Source: Deinococcus hopiensis KR-140 (GTDB taxonomy: Bacteria; Deinococcota; Deinococci; Deinococcales; Deinococcaceae). From it: DNA of 64,000 nt. A program made the position numbers and the translations under genes. Below, in pieces: positions 33,173 through 40,455 of this stretch. Where the stretch lies: assembly GCF_900176165.1 (NCBI RefSeq), contig NZ_FWWU01000009.1, positions 214,501-278,500 on the forward strand, read 5' to 3'. The first letter of the stretch is position 1. The number at the start of each line of letters is the position of its first letter. The notes under the pieces are model-generated. The model ran no database searches. It was not told where the DNA came from and saw only the letters and a program-made list of their open reading frames with translations.

Positions 33173-34891
33173 TCATCTCCCATCCAAAGTTTTTGCTGTT
33201 TGATGAAGACGGGCTGCATGCTTGAAAATGTCATCTAAGCTCTCAAGCGTTACACGAGACTCCTGACGATCTGTCTTTTCAAATAGACCGAGTTGAAGTC
33301 TCTTCTCAGTAAAGTAGAGACGCGCAACGGTCCGCCTGCGATTATTATCTAAAAGAATGGCGCAATAGGACTGATGCTTGCGAAGGTGGAGCCGAGCGTA
33401 GTTGATGTTTTCACGTAGGACCGAACGGATGATGTAGAAAGCCTGCCATTCCTCAGTCGTTATGAGCAGCCCAGCCTCATCTGAGTCTTGATCGTCTGGC
33501 TCTTGCGTTCCCATCTGGTTAGGTGAGGCCGCTGTGAAAGCGTCACGGAGTCGATCGCTGATCAGTTGGGCTACAAATTCGTTCAGTGCTTTTTTGGTGT
33601 AAAGGGCAAAGCGATTGCGTACGCTAGAAGTTAAGCGACCTTCAAACACACGTGCTGTTAGTAGTCTGATGAAGTCGTCGGAGGGTTCTGAAAACTCCTG
33701 TTCAAGGTGTTGCTTGATGGCCTTGACATATTTCATTTCACTGGCAAGGCTAAGGATGTTTTCCTGATCAAAGGCATGCTTTGCAAACTTCAACAGCTCT
33801 ACTAACTCGTTCTCCTGGATCTTGAGGAGATCCACTTCAAGGAAGGGGCGGCCGTCCATAGTGTTGGGTTTCTCAAGATCAGTGTAGAAGCGGTATGTGA
33901 CGCCATTGGTTAAGACGGCAAAGCGAGCTTCTGTAACACTGAAGTATCGGTAGAGCTGGGAGGCGTGCTCCAAGGTAGGGGAAAAAGCGTGGTGTTTGCA
34001 TTCGACAAGAATGATTGGCTTTCCATCCTGCAGGATGGCGTAGTCAACCTTCTCACCCTTCTTCACCCCGACATCCGCCACCAGCTCAGGCATGACTTCA
34101 AGAGGGTTAAAGACGTCATATCCTAACGCCTGAATGAACGGCATCACCAAAGCATGTTTTGTAGCCTCTTCAGTCTGCAGCTGTGGAATCAAGGCAGGAA
34201 TTCTACGGGTAAGTTCCAAAATCTTGGCAGAAATTTCCGCATCTTGGGGCTTCAGACGGCTAATGGGTATTGTGATAGTTTGCTCGACCTGGGATGGCGC
34301 TGGGGTAATAGGCGTAGGTGTTGCTGAGACAAACTCCTCTGCTTGAGTGGACTCTGCTGGAGCCGGTGCTTCATCTTCTGCCGCAGTGCCACCGAAGTGA
34401 TGCAGCAGCCCCCCAAGGTCGTTGGCAAACGGTTCGCCCATAGGGCGAAGTTGCCAGCTTCCTGCAACTTGCGAGAATTCAGCTAAAAAGGCCGATGGTT
34501 CTTCTGTGTTAAATGGAATGTTGAAGGATGTCTTAAGCTCCTGATCTGCCCCAAAAATGCGAAGATCAATGCTCTCAAGCTTCTTTAAACAGTCGTCTGA
34601 AGACAAGGTAACGCTAATACGTCGTATATGTGATGGCAGCTCGGATAAGGCCAAAGAGAACTGTTTTTCTCCACCCTTTTGTTCTGGAAGAAGGCATAGT
34701 TCTTTCCTTGGACTTGCTTGCTGGTTGTAGAAGACAAAATAACCTTCGTCCTTGAGTTTGCGGCGTTCAGTGATACCAAAGAGGCTGACATCTACTTCAA
34801 TGGGAGGATTTGTCTGGATGCTAAGGCTAATTACTCCAGCAACGTCATCAGAGGCGAGGGTAAAAGGGGCAGCGCTGGCCTGTTTGGTCAT
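33173..34891 (-). CDS. TerD-domain and PD-(D/E)XK nuclease fusion protein
   Basis: The 572-residue protein begins with a TerD-like domain (residues 8-165: IEVDVSLFGITERRKLKDEG, then YFVFYNQQASP, ending SWQLRPMGEPFANDLGGLLH). One pair of Ca-binding acidic residues is present, but the second (the GDN loop of TerD) is replaced by PEQKGGEKQ, so calcium binding may be reduced. After a Pro/Glu linker (166-225) follows a type I restriction enzyme R-protein-like nuclease domain, about 245-345, with Asp283 and Glu297-x-Lys299 (KVDYAILQDGKPIILVECKH). The C-terminal 200 residues are helical and unknown. The gene is much richer in A/T than its neighbours. Position in a prophage lysogeny region suggests phage defence. 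Confidence 0.8.
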   Translation of the reverse strand: MTKQASAAPFTLASDDVAGVISLSIQTNPPIEVDVSLFGITERRKLKDEGYFVFYNQQASPRKELCLLPEQKGGEKQFSLALSELPSHIRRISVTLSSDDCLKKLESIDLRIFGADQELKTSFNIPFNTEEPSAFLAEFSQVAGSWQLRPMGEPFANDLGGLLHHFGGTAAEDEAPAPAESTQAEEFVSATPTPITPAPSQVEQTITIPISRLKPQDAEISAKILELTRRIPALIPQLQTEEATKHALVMPFIQALGYDVFNPLEVMPELVADVGVKKGEKVDYAILQDGKPIILVECKHHAFSPTLEHASQLYRYFSVTEARFAVLTNGVTYRFYTDLEKPNTMDGRPFLEVDLLKIQENELVELLKFAKHAFDQENILSLASEMKYVKAIKQHLEQEFSEPSDDFIRLLTARVFEGRLTSSVRNRFALYTKKALNEFVAQLISDRLRDAFTAASPNQMGTQEPDDQDSDEAGLLITTEEWQAFYIIRSVLRENINYARLHLRKHQSYCAILLDNNRRRTVARLYFTEKRLQLGLFEKTDRQESRVTLESLDDIFKHAARLHQTAKTLDGR

Positions 34892-35033
34892 TGTTGGTCC
34901 GAATTCCTTTGTTGACTAGATGACGTTAACCAAATTCGATCTGGGCTGGCCCTTAATTTCAGCAGAAAGCATCGGCCCTGTCGCGCAACTTTAACCATCC
35001 CTCCGTCGTCACCCCCATCGTGGGAAAAACCTC

Positions 35034-35546
35034 TCAGTTCCAGACCTTCTTCGGCCCCTTGGCTTTCCCCTTGCCCTTCGGGGGCCGACGCTTCGGCCCG
35101 ATCTGTGTACTCATCGCCCGTACCACCAACTTCGCACTGAACTGTGGATGCGGCCGGCCCAAGCTGATCAGCCAACCAATCAACATCGCCCGAACCGGCT
35201 CCTCAGGCGTCCCCTGCTCAATCAGCTCATAGCACTGCTGATACGTCGGCTCCATCAAGGTGCTGGGCAGCAACAGCAATTCCTGAAGGGGTTCCAGCAA
35301 CTCAAACGTCAGCCAGGCCATCAGCTCCTGGAGTTCAGCTTGTGCCGCGTCCAACTCCACCTTCTTGGCGGGAGGGTGACCAACACTGGACATGCCGCAG
35401 AGGACGAGGGGGACCAATATCTCTCGTCGATCAGCCATGAGTTCGATCAGGTAGTCGAGTTTGCCGAGTTCCTGGGCACGCAGCAGCAGGCGCGATTGCA
35501 GATTCTCAGCGGGGTTGCGGTCAGGTTTGCTTGGGATGTCAGTCAT
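35034..35546 (-). CDS. hypothetical prophage protein
   Basis: The 170-residue protein is mostly helical, with Leu-rich stretches (LVPLVLCGMSSVG, LEPLQELLLLPSTLMEPTY) and a basic Lys/Pro/Gly tail (RRPPKGKGKAKGPKKVWN) that could bind nucleic acid. There is no signal peptide. I do not recognise it. Its start touches the end of the 35548 gene, so both are co-transcribed. Confidence 0.6.
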   Translation of the reverse strand: MTDIPSKPDRNPAENLQSRLLLRAQELGKLDYLIELMADRREILVPLVLCGMSSVGHPPAKKVELDAAQAELQELMAWLTFELLEPLQELLLLPSTLMEPTYQQCYELIEQGTPEEPVRAMLIGWLISLGRPHPQFSAKLVVRAMSTQIGPKRRPPKGKGKAKGPKKVWN

Positions 35547-35547
35547 T

Positions 35548-36180
35548 TCAGAACTTGTTCAATTGATTGGAATCAACCACAAAAGTTTCTATGCCGCTGC
35601 CTGCGCTCACGATTGCTGCTAAACTCGTCCCTTTCAAAATCTTGGCCTTTACAGCAGCAGGAATTTTCGACGTATCAAAAATATAGACATTGCTGCCTGT
35701 CCATACACATACACTGGAAGAACAGTTGGTTCTCCAGTAAGAAGAATCTCCTTCTATCTGGGTTGAAGGTGTGAGCCGCGCTAACTCTTTCCCTCTAATG
35801 TCACGAATGCTTAGAACGGCAGCCCAATCTTTCACCCCACTTATTCGGTCTGAATCTGTAGAACCTGCAAGGATGACGGCAATCTGTTTAGGCAAAGTGT
35901 TTGGATTAGGCTTCGCTTCAAGGTTTCTTGCTCTTTTGTTACAGGTACTAATTACACTTCCTTGAACGTTTTGCAAGCTGTAGCCATTGTCAAGCGTTCC
36001 TTTGAGAAGGTATATGTAAGGGGCAATCGAGACCTCAAAACCACCTTGGGCATACAGGTATCCATCATCACAGGCGCGTTGTAGATCTGTCGCTGTAGGT
36101 GCGAGAAGAGCAGAAGGCTTGACGGGCGCAGCCAAAGCCGTGAAGAAAAATAGGCCTAGCAGGGAAATTAACTTCTTCAT
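35548..36180 (-). CDS. secreted hypothetical prophage protein
   Basis: The 210-residue protein has a clear signal peptide (MKKLISLLGLFFFTALAAPV) and four or five Cys in the mature part (RACDDGY, STCNKRA, TNCSSSVCVW), which may form disulfides outside the membrane. It has no domain I can name. Base composition is A/T-richer than the host, as in the TerD-nuclease gene. It could be a surface-exclusion or moron protein. Confidence 0.65.
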   Translation of the reverse strand: MKKLISLLGLFFFTALAAPVKPSALLAPTATDLQRACDDGYLYAQGGFEVSIAPYIYLLKGTLDNGYSLQNVQGSVISTCNKRARNLEAKPNPNTLPKQIAVILAGSTDSDRISGVKDWAAVLSIRDIRGKELARLTPSTQIEGDSSYWRTNCSSSVCVWTGSNVYIFDTSKIPAAVKAKILKGTSLAAIVSAGSGIETFVVDSNQLNKF

Positions 36181-36189
36181 GGCATCTCC

Positions 36190-36837
36190 TTAAACCACAG
36201 TCCCCATCACGCGCCCGTCGCCCAAGTACACGAGATTCACGTCGGGGTGAACGATGTGAATCTCGGGCACCCGATCTCCCCGTTTGAAGGGCAGGCGAGC
36301 GCGGCAGCGCACAGCATCTTGGATGTAATTGCCCTGGGCGGTGAACGCAGCCCGATACTCGTGAATGTCCTGCCACGACCAGCGGCGCATGGCTGCCGCC
36401 TCACTGGCCCCGCTGACCTCCATCAATCGCAGGATGACGTTGGGGCTATCCCCGAACTCGCGTGTTGCCTCGTACAAGTCCTGAGCTGTCATTAGTAACC
36501 GGCCACCGCCGTAATTCACGATCAGCTCAATGTGCTTCCGCATATCCGGGACGCTGGCGTGGTAGTACCGGATTAGCTTGATATACCCTCCGCGCCGCGC
36601 AAGCACATGCACGAACTCGTGCGAGACAGAGAAGAGGTGGCGGCTACCGTACTCTTCTTCGGTCACGCAGATCAGGTCATTTCGCATGTCATAGTCGCGG
36701 CTGCGAGCCAGGTAGCGCGGGCCGACCTCGTACCGGATGCCCCACGCCTCAGCCAGCTTCACCGGGTCACGTTCGTAGTTGGTCGCGGCGTGCTGCTCCT
36801 CGATGTAATCCAACAGGTCAGAGATCAGGAGGTCCAC
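36190..36837 (-). CDS. ImmA/IrrE-family metallopeptidase
   Basis: The 215-residue protein has the zinc site His73-Glu74-x-x-His77 (SVSHEFVHVLARRGG) of the ImmA/IrrE group, which cleaves partner repressors to switch on phage or DNA-damage genes. The GTG start lies seven bases from the stop of the XRE repressor gene on the same strand, the usual pairing. In Deinococcus IrrE cleaves DdrO after irradiation; this pair probably does the same for prophage induction. Confidence 0.88.
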   Translation of the reverse strand: MDLLISDLLDYIEEQHAATNYERDPVKLAEAWGIRYEVGPRYLARSRDYDMRNDLICVTEEEYGSRHLFSVSHEFVHVLARRGGYIKLIRYYHASVPDMRKHIELIVNYGGGRLLMTAQDLYEATREFGDSPNVILRLMEVSGASEAAAMRRWSWQDIHEYRAAFTAQGNYIQDAVRCRARLPFKRGDRVPEIHIVHPDVNLVYLGDGRVMGTVV

Positions 36838-36843
36838 GGCGGC

Positions 36844-37392
36844 CTACTTCGGGTCTATCAACTTCGAGAGGCGGACGTAGAGGGCAAGCCAGTCTTCCGG
36901 CGTTTCTGGTTCCTCTCGAAAGTCGAGGTCGGCCAGTTCGAGCAGCCACCGTTTTTCAGCGAGCGGCGCATTCTTCCCGTGGCCGTACATCTCGGCAGCC
37001 TCGCGTAGAGCGTCAGGAATCTCGATCTCTGGCTCTTCTTCGGGCAGCACCCAACCCCGGCGCTCAGCATCCGTAAGGGGGCGTAAAGGCGTTGTGGGGG
37101 CGGTCGGCTCTACCGGAGTGCCCGTGTATAGGCCGGTCTCTGTGTGCCACTCTTCGAGGCTGATGCCCAGCACCTTGCGTAGCGCTTCCCTGACGGGGAG
37201 GGTGGCCTTTGCCAAGGGGTTGTGCCCTCTTTTGATTTTTGAGAGGTAGTCCGCTGTGACCTTTACCCCGTAGTGAAGCTCCATCTGTCGGGCTACTTCA
37301 GGCCATTTCAGCCCTTTGTCTGCACGCCGCTCATCGATGAACGCGCCGTGCTTCTGGGCTACTTCAGTTTCACTCTGTGTGACGGATGCCAT
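36844..37392 (-). CDS. XRE-family phage repressor
   Basis: The 182-residue protein from ATG 37392 (upstream ATG 37473 is possible in frame) has an N-terminal helix-turn-helix (residues 10-75, with KGLKWPEVARQMELHYGVKV and TADYLSKIKRGHNP) and an acidic C-terminal part that may be the oligomerisation or cleavage region. It precedes the ImmA-like peptidase and is divergent from the rightward early genes, so it is the lysogeny repressor. Confidence 0.8.
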   Translation of the reverse strand: MASVTQSETEVAQKHGAFIDERRADKGLKWPEVARQMELHYGVKVTADYLSKIKRGHNPLAKATLPVREALRKVLGISLEEWHTETGLYTGTPVEPTAPTTPLRPLTDAERRGWVLPEEEPEIEIPDALREAAEMYGHGKNAPLAEKRWLLELADLDFREEPETPEDWLALYVRLSKLIDPK

Positions 37393-37508
37393 GAGTACCC
37401 CTAGGGGAAAACTCGGCGAGCGATGCGGACTGATCATGTCGCCTGTACGCATACGGTAGCGTTTTGGTTCCATATCGCTACATTTTCCGCACCTGTCACA
37501 GACTAATC

Positions 37509-37548
37509 GTGTATTGATATTGACACACTATCTTTACCGGACTAGAAT
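37509..37548 (+). promoter_or_regulatory. rightward early promoter PR with operator-like repeat
   Basis: TTGACA (37520-37525), 17-base spacer and TAGAAT (37543-37548) make a near-perfect promoter. GTGT-N10-ACAC (37509-37526) overlaps the -35 box, suited to repression. The first gene starts nine bases after the -10 box, so the transcript is leaderless or almost so. Confidence 0.8.
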
Positions 37549-37557
37549 CGGATTCAG

Positions 37558-37782
37558 ATGAACAAGGCGGAGAAGATCGTGCAAATCCAGAAGGAAGTCG
37601 AGCGCTTGAGTCTGTCTGCGCGCGGCATTGCACGCGGTACGGCACTCACGCCCAACACCGTTCTGGGCGTGCTTCGCGGGGAGGAGAAGGTGCAGGAAGC
37701 AACCGTCAATCTTATTTGGTTTTTTCTCGGACTGGATCACGACTGCACACCTACCAAAGTCGGACAATCGGTGCCCGCATGA
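37558..37782 (+). CDS. Cro-like helix-turn-helix protein
   Basis: The 74-residue protein has a central HTH (LSARGIARGTALTPNTVLGV then LRGEEKVQ). First gene under PR and divergent from the repressor, it is probably the Cro-type antagonist. Its stop overlaps the next start (ATGA). Confidence 0.75.
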   Translation: MNKAEKIVQIQKEVERLSLSARGIARGTALTPNTVLGVLRGEEKVQEATVNLIWFFLGLDHDCTPTKVGQSVPA

Positions 37783-37949
37783 CCTCGCGTCCTCCCCTCC
37801 GCTCCTATCCCTCGCGGCTTGCCTGGGCGGCTGATCTGTTCGCTCGGATGCATGCCTCTCGGCTGGAGCGCGAGGCCAACGCCACCCCAATTACTCAGCC
37901 CGCACCCCAGGTGCGTGAAGAGCAGGCCGAAGCGAAACGCCCGGCCTGA
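37779..37949 (+). CDS. small hypothetical early protein
   Basis: 56 residues from ATG 37779, overlapping the previous stop by four bases. Arg/Ala-rich (LAWAADLFARMHASRLEREA); no domain recognised. The overlap is the main evidence that it is translated. Confidence 0.55.
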   Translation: MTSRPPLRSYPSRLAWAADLFARMHASRLEREANATPITQPAPQVREEQAEAKRPA

Positions 37950-37959
37950 GACCAAAAAA

Positions 37960-37985
37960 GAGGACGCGGGTGCCACCGCGTCCTC
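37960..37985 (+). other. hairpin in the early operon
   Basis: GAGGACGCGG and CCGCGTCCTC form a perfect 10-bp stem around a 6-base loop, between two early genes. The T-tract is missing, so it could be an attenuator-like or mRNA-processing site. Confidence 0.5.
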
Positions 37986-38008
37986 ACTCCTCGGAAGGAA
38001 TGCCTGCC

Positions 38009-38233
38009 ATGAGTGTACACCTGACCCCCGCGCACATCGCCTCACCCCCCCCGACGATCAAGACCGCAGACGGCCTGACCTGGACTTACGAGAAGCAGGA
38101 TTTCGAGGGCCAGTTCACCCGGCGCTACCGCTGCGGCGCGCGCGTCGCCAACCTGACCAGCCACCGGGGCAGCGAAGTGGTGCGCTTCGTGACCGCCAGT
38201 GGTAAGCGCCTGGAAGTGCAGGCGGCGGCGTGA
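38009..38233 (+). CDS. small hypothetical early protein
   Basis: 74 residues from ATG 38009, with GGAAGGAA eight bases upstream. It contains a single Cys and a beta-rich pattern (YRCGARVANLTSHRGSEVVR); no domain recognised. Its stop overlaps the next gene (GTGA). Confidence 0.65.
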   Translation: MSVHLTPAHIASPPPTIKTADGLTWTYEKQDFEGQFTRRYRCGARVANLTSHRGSEVVRFVTASGKRLEVQAAA

Positions 38234-38436
38234 AAGCGAACGCCTTCTCGATCAAGGCCAACGTGTACACCGACGGCGCGCACGTCAAGTTGGCCTTTGA
38301 GCGCACCTTCGCCTTCTCGCGCCCAATGAATCAAACCGAGCAGGAGGCCGTCGTAGCCCGCGTGGCACTGGTCACCACGCGGCTGCGGGAAGAACTGGCA
38401 GCGGAGATTGCACGACTGCTGGAAGGCCCTCAGTGA
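38230..38436 (+). CDS. small hypothetical early protein
   Basis: 68 residues from GTG 38230, GTGA-coupled to the previous gene. An N-terminal beta part (SIKANVYTDGAHVKLAFERT) and a C-terminal amphipathic helix; function unknown. Confidence 0.6.
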   Translation: MKANAFSIKANVYTDGAHVKLAFERTFAFSRPMNQTEQEAVVARVALVTTRLREELAAEIARLLEGPQ

Positions 38437-38576
38437 AGCGCCCCTACCTCCCTGCCGATGCACTCGCCCGCCACATCTGGCAGTGCGCCCTGACCACCGC
38501 CTTCTGTCAACCGGTGGTTGGCGTCCTCCTGTGGACCGCTGCTGCCCTCGCCCTGCTACTGGAGGTGCTGTCGTGA
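38433..38576 (+). CDS. very small membrane protein
   Basis: 47 residues from GTG 38433, GTGA overlaps at both ends. The C-terminal half is a single hydrophobic helix (VVGVLLWTAAALALLLEV). Too short for most gene finders, but the overlaps are consistent. Confidence 0.5.
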   Translation: MKRPYLPADALARHIWQCALTTAFCQPVVGVLLWTAAALALLLEVLS

Positions 38577-38743
38577 TCCGTACCCTGCTGATCCTGTGGC
38601 CGCTGCTGGCCGCCGCCTCATTGCTCCTGTTCTGGGCCTGCTGCCGTGTGGGCGCACTGGCCGATGGGCGCAGCTGCACCGACTGTGGGCGCACGACTGA
38701 AGAAGGCATCTGCGACGGGTGCCTGAACCGGGAGCTGAACTGA
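38573..38743 (+). CDS. small membrane protein with a four-Cys motif
   Basis: 56 residues from GTG 38573. One N-terminal transmembrane helix (LLILWPLLAAASLLLFWACC) then a Cys-rich tail C-x2-C-x8-C-x2-C (SCTDCGRTTEEGICDGCLN) that looks like a zinc knuckle. Function unknown. Confidence 0.55.
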   Translation: MIRTLLILWPLLAAASLLLFWACCRVGALADGRSCTDCGRTTEEGICDGCLNRELN

Positions 38744-38937
38744 TGCGCCGGGCCCTGATCATCCACAAGATCCGCGCCCTGCTGGCCTCCGGCTTGGCCT
38801 TCACGGTGCCCGAGATTGCCCAGCGGGTCTCGTGCCACCGCACCGCCGCTTACAACTGCCTTGCCGTCATGCAGCGGCACGGTGAGGTGCGGCGGCAGCG
38901 GCAAGAGAAGTTCTACGTGTACCGGCGGGCCGCATGA
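38743..38937 (+). CDS. small winged-helix/HTH protein
   Basis: 64 residues from ATG 38743. It is nearly all a winged HTH (FTVPEIAQRVSCHRTAAYNC then LAVMQRHGEVRRQ), probably DNA-binding. ATGA overlap with the next gene. Confidence 0.65.
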   Translation: MRRALIIHKIRALLASGLAFTVPEIAQRVSCHRTAAYNCLAVMQRHGEVRRQRQEKFYVYRRAA

Positions 38938-39044
38938 AGCCCGAGCCCGACTTCAGCCTGCCCGTGTGGCTGCTGGCCCTGCTGTTCCTCGCGGGGCCCG
39001 TGGCCCTGCTCGCCCTCGCCGACTGGATTGGAGCCCTGCTGTGA
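38934..39044 (+). CDS. very small membrane protein
   Basis: 36 residues from ATG 38934, one transmembrane helix (VWLLALLFLAGPVALLALA). It overlaps the gene before (ATGA) and after (GTGA). Confidence 0.45.
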   Translation: MKPEPDFSLPVWLLALLFLAGPVALLALADWIGALL

Positions 39045-40201
39045 CTGCCCTCGAATACGCCCGCCCCGAGTCCATGCCCCTCGTGCAGCACAGCGATTAC
39101 AACCGGGAACAGATCGCCCTGATCAGGAACATGCTGGCGCCCGAAACGAATGACCAGGAATTCCAGCTGTACATGGAAGTGGCACGCGCATTAGGCCTCA
39201 GCCCCCTACAACGCCAGATCCACGCGGTCATGCGGTGGGACGCTGCTAGCAAGCGGAAGAAGATGGTCATTCAGACGGGTATCGACGGCTACCGCTTGAT
39301 CGCTGCCCGCACTGGCGCACATGTCGGCACCACCGACGCCGTGTATGGCCCCACGAACAAAGACGGGTACCCTGCCTGGGCGCAGGTGACGGTGAAGAAG
39401 CTGGTTCACGGCCACATCGCCGAATACCCCGCGACGGCCTTCTGGGATGAGTACGTGCAGACCACGAAGGAAAACAAGCCGAACAGCATGTGGGCCAGCC
39501 GTCCCAAGGGGCAACTCAGCAAGTGCGCGGAAGCGCTGGCGCTCCGGAAGGCATTCCCGGCTGAACTCTCCGGCGTCTACACCGACACCGAAATGGAGCA
39601 AGCGGACAGCCCAGCCCCCGCAGCTGCTGCCCCTGCTCCCCAGACCCGCCGCGCCGACATCACCCGCGAGGTGGCCGAGCAGGCAGGCGTGCCCGCCAAG
39701 ACCCTGCCCGATCCTCACCAGGAAGAAGCCCTGAAGGCGTGGGCCAGCAAGATCGGGGACCTGGCCGCGCGCGTCCGCAAAGTGTCACCGGCTGACGACG
39801 TGCAGCACATCCTCGAAACCTACGAGTGGCGTACCAGCATCGACGGCGCGCGGGCCTGCTACGACAACCTCAAAGAGCTGGGCCTGAAGCACGCGCAGCC
39901 CGCACAGCAACCCCAGGAAGCGGCCCCCGCACAACCTGCCGAGGTGACGCTCAGTGACGCCCAGCGCAAGGCCCTGTGTGCCCACGCAAACCGCGCGAAC
40001 GCTAAGACCAGCGATGACCGTGCCGCCCTGTGGGGCTACGTCCTGAACGCAGGGCAGCCCCTCGGTACGAAGAGCCTGACCGAGCAGCAAGCCAGCGTCC
40101 TGCTTGACACTTTCAGCGCCTGGTCGAACGAAGAAGCCGCCCGCGCCCTCACCGAAGCGTGGGGCGTATTCCCTCCTGTTGAAGAAGACCTTCCCTTCTG
40201 A
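39041..40201 (+). CDS. RecT/Bet-family phage recombinase
   Basis: The 386-residue protein from GTG 39041 starts with the Bet/RecT single-strand annealing domain (about 20-190): LGLSPLQRQIHAVMRWD, then GIDGYRLIAARTGAHVGTTD and CAEALALRKAFPAELSGVYT. It anneals complementary single strands during phage recombination. The C-terminal half is a longer Ala/Gln-rich extension with two small helical parts. No partner exonuclease gene is adjacent, which is unusual. Confidence 0.9.
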   Translation: MTALEYARPESMPLVQHSDYNREQIALIRNMLAPETNDQEFQLYMEVARALGLSPLQRQIHAVMRWDAASKRKKMVIQTGIDGYRLIAARTGAHVGTTDAVYGPTNKDGYPAWAQVTVKKLVHGHIAEYPATAFWDEYVQTTKENKPNSMWASRPKGQLSKCAEALALRKAFPAELSGVYTDTEMEQADSPAPAAAAPAPQTRRADITREVAEQAGVPAKTLPDPHQEEALKAWASKIGDLAARVRKVSPADDVQHILETYEWRTSIDGARACYDNLKELGLKHAQPAQQPQEAAPAQPAEVTLSDAQRKALCAHANRANAKTSDDRAALWGYVLNAGQPLGTKSLTEQQASVLLDTFSAWSNEEAARALTEAWGVFPPVEEDLPF

Positions 40202-40212
40202 GGCTGCTGACC

Positions 40213-40455
40213 ATGACTGCCCCTGACTACCTGGAACCCACCGCATGGACCGTCTACCCGGACGATGTGGCCGAGTTCCGCGCCACCTACCAGATGCCCA
40301 ACACGCGCGCCCCCGAAGGGCGTGCGGAGGGCCTGGCGAAGATGACTGACGACGAAGTGCTCAAGCTCGCTGAAGCCCTGCGCCTCGCGCTGCTGCGCCG
40401 TCCCTCCGAGATCCCGCGCTTGTGGGGCCTCGTCTGTGATCGGAGCTTCTCGTGA
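40213..40455 (+). CDS. hypothetical early protein
   Basis: 80 residues from ATG 40213. Acidic N-terminus and a helical KMTDDEVLKLAEALRLALLR segment; no domain recognised. ATG/GTG overlap with the next gene. Confidence 0.6.
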   Translation: MTAPDYLEPTAWTVYPDDVAEFRATYQMPNTRAPEGRAEGLAKMTDDEVLKLAEALRLALLRRPSEIPRLWGLVCDRSFS

